A stretch of DNA of 64,000 nt, taken from the NCBI RefSeq assembly GCF_019320115.1, contig NC_089582.1, positions 119,767,856-119,831,855 of the forward strand. The letters run 5' to 3'. Below, piece after piece: positions 57,448 to 64,000 of the stretch. The stretch comes from Miscanthus floridulus (taxonomy: Eukaryota > Streptophyta > Magnoliopsida > Poales > Poaceae). Every line of letters starts with the position of its first letter. Within the stretch, counting starts at the first letter, position 1. Below the pieces are notes generated by a model. That model was given only the letters and a program-made list of their open reading frames with translations, was not told the origin of the DNA and did no database searches. A program made the position numbers and the translations under genes.

Positions 57448-59661
57448 ATGGCAGGAACTCCGACGGACTTCAATGAGTGCGTGTCCAAGGGCGAGCTTGC
57501 AACGTTCATGACTGAACAACGCAATCTTATGACCGAGCTGACGCGCAACGTGAATAATCTGGTCACCCGCATTGAACAGCTTGAGCAACGCCCTCCACCT
57601 TATCGTGCGGATGATGAAGATGCTGGTGATGAAGATGCGTATGCTGACGGTGGTGCCCGTCGCCGCCTCAACTTCAATCGTCGCGGTATGGCAGGTAATA
57701 ATCATGGTAATAATGATCCTTTTGCTAAAATTAAATTTAGTCTACCACCTTTTGCTGGTAATGTTGATCCAGAGGCATATTTAGATTGGGAGCTTGCTGT
57801 TCAACAAAAATTTGATTCTCATAATGTTCCTGCTGAGCATAGAGTTAGACTTGCTACTAGTGAGTTTACTAATTTTGCTTTGTTCTGGTGGAGTGATCTT
57901 TGCAATGCCAATAATGCTGCTGCTGTGCCTCAAACTTGGAATGTTTTAAAGCAACGTATGAAATCTCGTTTTGTTCCTCCTTATTACCAACGTGATTTAC
58001 GTTTGAAACTACAAACTTTAAAACAAGGTGATAAAGGAGTAGAAGCATACTATCAAGAATTGCTTATTGGTTTAGCACGTTGTGGTATAAATGAAGATGA
58101 TGATGATGCTAGTGCTAGATTTTTTGGTGGTTTAAACCATGATATACAGAACATACTTGATTACAAAGAATGGCGCAATTTTTCCCAATTGTATCATCTT
58201 GCTATTAAGGCCGAACGAGAAGTACAGGGTCGCAAACAACACCAGCCTTTCAGGTCTAACAATGGGAGGAATTTTCAGCAGCGTTCCGAGCCGGAGACAC
58301 CCAAGCTTCCTGTTGCACCACAGCCATCTACACCTCCATTTTCTTCCGGGGTAAGTAAATTGTCTAATGTGCAGTTTCCACAGCTGAAGAAAGGTGGCAC
58401 TCCGGGTGCTTCTACTAGCTCCTCCTCGTCCAGCTCTAAAATCATTTGCCACCGATGCAAAGGCATGGGACATGTCATGAAGGAATGCCCCAGTCGTCGC
58501 GCTTTCATTGCTACCGAGGATGGATATGTAAGTGCTAGTGATGTTGAAGATGATTTAGCTCTTGCTGCTAACATTGATGCAGATCCCATCGAGGGCGATC
58601 ATGACAAGGAGGCCATCACCATTGACTCTGTGGCTGCTGCCGCGGACTACCCTAGCCTTCTTGTGCAGCGTGTGTTGAGTACACGTGTGGGTCATGAAGA
58701 AGAGATGAAGATCCAACGCCACATTTTGTTCCACATATATCTCATTGTGCAAGGTTGTCGTGTTCTCACTATCATTGATAGCGGGAGTTGCAACAACTTG
58801 GTGAGTTCAGATTTGGTTGACAAGCTTGGCTTGACCACACGACAACATTCGTATCCATATAAACTTCAATGGTTCAATAATAGTGGTAAGACTAAGGTAA
58901 CTAAATCAGCACGCATTAGCTTTTTCACAGGCTCTTATCATGATACTGCTGATTTTGATGTTGTCCCTATGCAAGCTTGTTCCATTTTGTTAGGTCGCCC
59001 ATGGGAATTTGATAATGATGCTTTACACCATGGTAGAACTAATACATACACTATCATACATAAGGACAAGAAAATTACATTGCTGCCTTTGTCTCCTACG
59101 GATATTATTAAACATGCTAATGAGATAAAAAATAAACCTCCAACAGACATTGCTAAAAAAAATGGGATTAAGTTAAAAGGAGGTGCTTTTCTTGCTACAA
59201 CTCCTGCTACTGCTGAGTTATGTGATAATCCTGATGCACCATGTTATACTATGTTTTGTCAACCTTGTATGTCTGGTGCATTGCCTGCTGTCACTAACCT
59301 TTTGCAGGAGTTCGCTGATGATGGGATGGAGTCGAGGACGACTCCAATTCTACAAGGAGGGGATAATGAGGACATCGCCAAGATGGAGTCGAGGACGACT
59401 CCAATTCGAGAAGGGGAGGATGATGAGGACATTGCCACGCTCGACACACCGACGCCATGGTCTTCCCCAAGTTGCAATTCGTTTCTAACTCAGCTGCCAC
59501 GTCGTCCTCGGATTCAGCAGACACGTCGTCACTGTTTCGGTCATAACTTCCTCATACGACATCAAAACAGGCCGCTCTTGGATGCGTTGGAAAGGGGACG
59601 ACGATGCCGTCGTTTTGGATCTGGTCCCAGCTCTAGAAGGTCCGTGGATCATTATGTGTGA
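57448..59661 (+). CDS. Element D gag-protease polyprotein (737 aa, intact)
   Basis: The start ATG 57448 lies in a good context (ACCATGG). Order: a coiled-coil-like start (residues 15-47), an acidic linker, the retrotransposon gag core (about 95-260: FAGNVDPEAYLDWELAVQQK, NFALFWWSDL, RFFGGLNHDIQ), a CCHC zinc knuckle CHRCKGMGHVMKEC (334-347) and a retropepsin domain (about 425-545) with TIIDSGSCNNLV and ILLGRPWEFD. After LLQEFAD (about 623), where the family continues into RT, the frame instead has two copies of GMESRTTPI / KMESRTTPI segments and enters the 3' LTR at about residue 658, ending in an Arg-rich tail. It could supply particles and protease but no replication enzymes. Confidence 0.9.
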   Translation: MAGTPTDFNECVSKGELATFMTEQRNLMTELTRNVNNLVTRIEQLEQRPPPYRADDEDAGDEDAYADGGARRRLNFNRRGMAGNNHGNNDPFAKIKFSLPPFAGNVDPEAYLDWELAVQQKFDSHNVPAEHRVRLATSEFTNFALFWWSDLCNANNAAAVPQTWNVLKQRMKSRFVPPYYQRDLRLKLQTLKQGDKGVEAYYQELLIGLARCGINEDDDDASARFFGGLNHDIQNILDYKEWRNFSQLYHLAIKAEREVQGRKQHQPFRSNNGRNFQQRSEPETPKLPVAPQPSTPPFSSGVSKLSNVQFPQLKKGGTPGASTSSSSSSSKIICHRCKGMGHVMKECPSRRAFIATEDGYVSASDVEDDLALAANIDADPIEGDHDKEAITIDSVAAAADYPSLLVQRVLSTRVGHEEEMKIQRHILFHIYLIVQGCRVLTIIDSGSCNNLVSSDLVDKLGLTTRQHSYPYKLQWFNNSGKTKVTKSARISFFTGSYHDTADFDVVPMQACSILLGRPWEFDNDALHHGRTNTYTIIHKDKKITLLPLSPTDIIKHANEIKNKPPTDIAKKNGIKLKGGAFLATTPATAELCDNPDAPCYTMFCQPCMSGALPAVTNLLQEFADDGMESRTTPILQGGDNEDIAKMESRTTPIREGEDDEDIATLDTPTPWSSPSCNSFLTQLPRRPRIQQTRRHCFGHNFLIRHQNRPLLDALERGRRCRRFGSGPSSRRSVDHYV

Positions 59662-60223
59662 CCACGGCAAGGTGCTGCGTCACCTATTTGGGCCAACTTG
59701 GCCATGTATCGTGTCGGGCCTTAAGCCCAAGTTGTGGGCGCCCAACCCCTGGCCGTCCCCAACCCTAGGTCGAGTCTTAGACTATAAACACAGCCGCCGC
59801 CGCTGCTACACAATTGGGTTTTGTTTAGAGTTTAGTTTTCCCTCGAGAAACTGAATCATTCATTGTAACTGTGGTGACAAATCCTTTTACAGTGATCCAG
59901 GGCCCCCGTTCTTGATCTCCTCCACTGTGTCGATTAGTCCTTTGGAACCGAGTTCTTGAACCCTCTATTGATATTCGCGTCATTCATATTTGCAATTTCA
60001 GATTGCGTGTTTTACCTTCTTGCTTGTGCTCTTCGATTCGCTTGCAGGAAAAGCCTTCTTGGCGAGGTCAATCAAGTTGTGCTTGGTTGATAACCAACGG
60101 AGCGGTGGTGTAACGGTTGCAGGGTTCGAATCGTGTCTGATTTGAAGCCGGATCGCCAACGTCGAGATCTCCACAAATCGAACTTACCGGCTACCTCTCG
60201 GAAGATCGGGCCTGTACTCATCA
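59421..60223 (+). repeat. Element D 3' LTR
   Basis: It follows the polypurine run GAGAAGGGGAGGA (59408-59420) and is 803 bp like the 5' copy. Its first about 240 bases also encode the C terminus of the gag-protease frame. Confidence 0.93.
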
Positions 60224-62960
60224 CCTGGGACTCACGGCGGGTGGACTCTAGCTGGCGCTCGAGCTCCTCCATCCGGGCGTGCTCCATCCGAAGAAAATGA
60301 GACTTGCGGCTTGACATCTCCTCCAGACCCTGCAAAACAAGAAGCAAGCATGCCAAGACAGCCGATGAAAGACCAAGAGTCAAGGACAAACGCAGAAAAC
60401 TCACCGCTGTGGCATAGGGTAGGTCAACAATGACCACCCGCTCAATGGACTTGACCTGCTCTAGGGCCTCCTCTAGCTTCACCCTGGTTCAGGCGAGATC
60501 AGACTCCACCGCAAGTCCTCTCTCCCAAGCATGTCCTAGAGCTGACACTCCTGCTTATCCCAGAGGATGAACTGCACCTTCCTTGGGTCCTCAGGGTAGG
60601 GCCACACTAGGTCAGTCTCCCCCATCCCACTAGAGGGCCTAGCTGATGGTCCAACCACCACCTGCTCCCGCGATGGTGCTAGTGGCTCCACCTCATCGCC
60701 TACTTCGCCATCAGAGGGGATCTCCACCACCTCGATTTCATGAGCCACTGGCAGATGTTCCGGTTGTAGCCCAGCCGCATCTCTCTCCGACACCTTCAGC
60801 TCCAACTAGGAGGGTGAGCCATGTGGCCCTCCGCCCAGCGAGGCTGGGAGCCCGGTCTCCCTCTCCTCTTCCGCCACAGCCGGTGGAGGAGGGGACGTGA
60901 GGGTTACCTCTGACGCGACCTTCGCCATCACCACCAAGGTCATCGCCAATGCTGACGCCGCCGCTGCCGCCGTACTGGCGACCAACCCGCAGGGTGCCAT
61001 CCCCAAAAGGGAAGGACCCACTGCCACCACCCTGCTCTCCCCACCACTTGTCGCGACATGCTGCAAGGTGGGCCTCCAATCCTCCCACATGGGAGTTGGG
61101 GCGATGCTCAGCCCCGTCAACATCCAGCCACTGTCGAAAGAGTATAGGTCAGTCATACTCTTAAAAAACTCAATAGCGAGATCGAAAAGAAACAAAAAAG
61201 GCATACTGGGCCAGAAGCGGTAGGACTCTGAAACCCTGACCCAATGGCAATAGGCCCATAGGGCGAGGACCGCTCCTAGGTTGCGACCCATGCTCCCTCA
61301 CTTTAGTCGGGGGGGGGAGTCGACCCAACTAGCTCATACTCAGCCTGTGAATCACCATGACCTTTGGCTCGGGGCATGCCGACTGGAGCAGCTGGCGGTG
61401 CATCCCCCCATTGTGGGTCGCGTGTTGGCGCCGGCCCGACAATGCGTGGGTACGAGCCAGCTCTCCCGACCACCTGGCCTATCCCACTGCGCCCACGACA
61501 GGTGGGGACAAGGCCAGCGACGCCTCAGAAAGGCACGGTGACCGTGTCCATTTTGCCTCCCATTCACCGACGGCGTCCGCACTTGTAGCATGCTTCCTCA
61601 GTGCGGGAACATCACCGTGCCTCTCTGCCTCCTTCTCGCCGCCATTGGATGCGGCCATAGGATCGCAATGCTCCACCGAGGTCGCAATGACCTCTCGGCT
61701 TTCCTCCTCCTTGGAGAAGATCATGTCATCCCCCACCTCTGTGGGGTCCTCTAACTTGAGCTCTGACTCGATGCCGCTCCTATTTTCCCCAGCCCGCACA
61801 TGCCAGGCGATCTCCACCTCCTTCTCATGCTTCCGTCGAGCCTCCTCGGCTTTCTTCTTCTCCCACTCAACCGTTGCCTCCTTCTAGGCGGCTTGCCACG
61901 CCGCGCCCTTCGGCCCCTTCGGAAGGTGCAACCAGGACTTGTAAACTCCAAGTCCCAATGAAACAGGTGACTCAAAATCAAAAAACAGGAGAGCAAAGGG
62001 GAAAAGAACACGGAGTAAGGAGAGGGGAGCATACCAGTTTGGATACCATCGTGGCATTGTGGGGTCCGGGCTTTCCATCGAGGGTCTCTTTAGGCCTTAG
62101 CTGTAGCACCCGGTCAACACGACTCCAGACCTCGTCGTTCGGTAGCTCCTCCGGCAACACATGGTTGAGGTCCATCAGGCCGTTGTACTTCCACATCGGT
62201 CGCATCCTCTCCGCCAGCGGAACAACCCGATGGCGGAAGAGGGTGTGGAACACTTTCACCCCGTCAAGGCCGTGCCGAATGAGCTTCTGGAGCTCCATCT
62301 CGATAATCTCCACCTTCTTCTTCTGCTGGCTGGTGGGCCCCACAACTAGCTCTCCTCCCTCTTCAGCCTCCTACCAGCGAAAGGTAGGAATAGCCCCTCC
62401 GCCGGGTTCCTGATGTAGAACCGTTCCCTGTGCCACCCCCGATTGGAATCACAGGGGATGTACACGAGGTACGAGCCCGACGCGCTCAGTTTTTTCTATA
62501 GCATGAAACCCCCCACCGGCGCGATCATGTGTGGCTTCCCCTCCAACAAAGCTCACCCAGAGAACATCCGCCAAAAGAAGTCCACGTGTGGCTCCATCCC
62601 TAGGAAAGCCTCGCACATAGTGACGAAACCGGCAATATGCAGCACCCCAGTCGGATTGAGGTGCTGTAGCTCTAGGCCCCACTCGTTGAGGAGCCCACAC
62701 AGGAACCAGTGCATGGGGTATCCTAACCTACGCTCATGAAAGGCGAGGAAGGAAACAACCTCGCTAGCCTAAGGTTGCGGGAAATCCTCCCCCTAGGAGC
62801 CCTTCAGTGCGCCACCTCCTTCGATGGCAGAAACCCCTTCTCGACGAAGGCAGCTAGCACTGATTCCCTCACGATGGATGACCTCCAGCTTGACATTGTG
62901 CTCCGGGTTCGCAAATGGATCTGTGAGTATTCTCCTCTCCCTCGCTCTCCCCATTTTTCT

Positions 62961-64000
62961 CTCCTAGGAACCACCGTGGCACTCGAATGCTCTGGGCGAG
63001 AAGGAAGAAGGAGAAGAGGCAGCGGATAAGGAATAGGTGAAGTAACAGGACGGAAGCCCTCTCCCTTCCCCTACTTAAAGAAAGAGGCACAACAGTTGGG
63101 GAAGGCATAGCAATTGGGGAAAGGCGAAATGATGGAGGCAAAAAACCCCTCTCCCTTCCCCCATTCAATGCGGATGGGATACAATGGGACACGCCCTGAC
63201 TGATGGGACACACCCTGCCTGATGGAACGGTGCCTAGTCAGACGGGACGTGGCCTAGGTATGGCCCACCACTACCACACACCAGGCACAATAAACCAGGC
63301 GCCACTGCGCGTAGGCAGCCCTCCGCCTTCCCAGGCGGGACTTGGAAAAGCCCAAATGATGGGATCTCCGCCAGGAGAGACCAACAGGCTTCTTGAGTCT
63401 ATTCGATGGCTCAGGCAAACGTCGAGAGACAGGTAAGGAGCAGAGGGACGCCCCATGTGGGCCATGCCGACTCTATCACGAACGACGAGCACGGATCCTG
63501 GTCGAACATATCCGATAGGAGCTCCTCAAACCCCGTCACACGAGTCATCAAGGTAACATTACCATCCCCCACTATTTCTTTATATGAACATTCATTCATC
63601 CATGTACACATTCATTCATTCCATACATCCAAAAGCATCACATATGTGGTTAAATGCATCACAATGCTCCGTGTTGCGTCACGAAGCGACAATTGCTTCA
63701 TTCAAACATGAGCAACGACTGACCAGGGTTCGAAGGCTGGCCCACGAAAAGCTTGAGGCCGCCTCACGTCAAATAGAGCTAGGGGAGAAAACGTAGATGA
63801 GCCCCGAGCGGCCCTCGCCTAGTCTGCCCAAAGCAGACAGGGTCATCTTAACCTTCTCGTTCGATCCTAACCTCCCGCCAAACCCATAGAATCTCCATCG
63901 AGGGGAGGCCAGTGGGCCACTTGGGTCGGTCTCTAGAACGACCCAGGCATCTGTCGGGTTGCAGGTTAAGGAGGAGTGAAGTGCCACATGAGGGCTATGC
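62961..64000. other. Element C region beyond the antisense gene
   Basis: By analogy with element A this would be the promoter side of the antisense gene and the approach to the 3' LTR. A weak repeat of CCTGATGG / GGGACACGCCCTG-type words occurs at 63180-63250. No gene and no LTR start were recognised before the window ends. Confidence 0.45.

Larger units (their letters stand above)
55349..60223 (+). mobile_element. Element D: young, short CRM-like Gypsy element encoding gag-protease only (4.9 kb)
   Basis: Two 803-bp LTRs (55349-56151 and 59421-60223) differ at only about seven positions by hand count (under 1 per cent). The five-base duplication CCTGG is perfect (55344-55348 and 60224-60228). 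An initiator-Met-type primer-binding site, one long open frame and a polypurine tract are present. RT, RNase H and integrase are missing. LTRs starting TGATGA and a coding frame that enters the 3' LTR recall centromeric CRM/CRR elements. This is architectural inference. Confidence 0.9.
54467..62960 (-). pseudogene. Antisense spliced gene of element C (Transposase_28-like), split by element D
   Basis: Minus strand. The N-terminal region at 62900-62040 has VLAAFVEKGFLPSKEVAH, YPMHWFLCGLLNEWG, HIAGFVTMCEAFLGMEPHVD and GWHRERFYIRN, homologous in layout to the element A gene. Introns can be placed at 62034-61938, 61206-61132 and 60404-60330 (75-97 bp). A coiled coil (RMEHARMEELERQLESTRR) runs into element D and continues in frame on its other side (VTEAWAAEELAAERVTAIE). 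The C-terminal block (SVATYHPD, DFAAICSGYANG) matches the end of the A gene; the stop is at 54469-54467. Many stops, mostly CAG to TAG, inactivate it. The start codon was not fixed. Confidence 0.75.
50268..64000 (+). mobile_element. Element C: pol-deleted Tat-type Gypsy element, right end outside window, interrupted by D
   Basis: It begins with a 1,249-bp LTR, a primer-binding site and a gag of the same broad lineage as element A. Protease, RT, RNase H and nearly all of integrase are absent: gag runs directly into the integrase C-terminal block. Downstream is a minus-strand gene homologous to that of A. This layout recalls the gag-only maize Zeon elements mobilised by Cinful. No second LTR was seen before 64000. 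Confidence 0.8.

Noticed and set aside
1..64000. CRISPR arrays, bacterial operons, ribosome-binding sites or rRNA genes
   Set aside because: The sequence is plant nuclear transposon DNA; regular spacer-repeat arrays and rRNA signatures were not seen.

Overview
The window looks like transposon-packed nuclear DNA of a grass (Poaceae). This rests on the TE families present: Gypsy LTR elements of Tat, chromodomain and CRM-like type, CACTA elements with GGGGCGGCT-type subterminal repeats, and a Tourist-like MITE. No intact host gene was recognised. All calls come from reading the sequence and from remembered family knowledge; no database search was run.

Layout. 1-200: a (TA)n tract containing a perfect palindrome. 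1836-14535: element A, a complete but decayed Tat-type Gypsy element (LTRs about 0.47 kb, target duplication GTTGT/GTCGT). It has gag-pol on the plus strand and, downstream of pol, a large minus-strand gene with five short introns. 14541-20482: older debris, namely an LTR-like remnant, a UPF1 CH-domain fragment, a SINE-like unit, a CACTA end fragment and a Tourist-like MITE. 20483-20749 and 46365-46591: two halves of one FAR1/FHY3-type exon, split by a 25.6-kb CACTA element (20750-46364). The CACTA encodes, on the minus strand, a TnpD-type transposase (41911-45393) and a Transposase_24/Ulp1-protease gene (21324-25107). Between them sits element B (27976-39777, target duplication GGTGC), an 11.8-kb chromodomain Gypsy element with 2.5-3.0 kb LTRs. 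46592-50267: a CDPK-related-kinase exon fragment and a 471-bp foldback element. 50268-64000: element C, a second Tat-type element running off the window. It keeps gag and only the last about 40 codons of integrase, followed by a minus-strand gene homologous to that of A. That gene is interrupted by element D (55349-60223, target duplication CCTGG), a young 4.9-kb gag-protease-only element with an open 737-codon frame and nearly identical LTRs.

How it fits together. Insertion order is readable: FAR1-type gene, then CACTA, then B; and separately C, then D. Inside A and C the sense strand carries the retrotransposon proteins, while the antisense strand carries a spliced gene of the putative gypsy-type transposon family (Transposase_28-like). 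Its introns would be invisible to splicing of the sense genomic RNA. Most in-frame stops in A, B and C fit C-to-T change at CG or CHG sites (CGA to TGA, CAG to TAG, TGG to TAG/TGA), as expected for heavily methylated, silenced copies. D has escaped this and is the only element with an open long reading frame.
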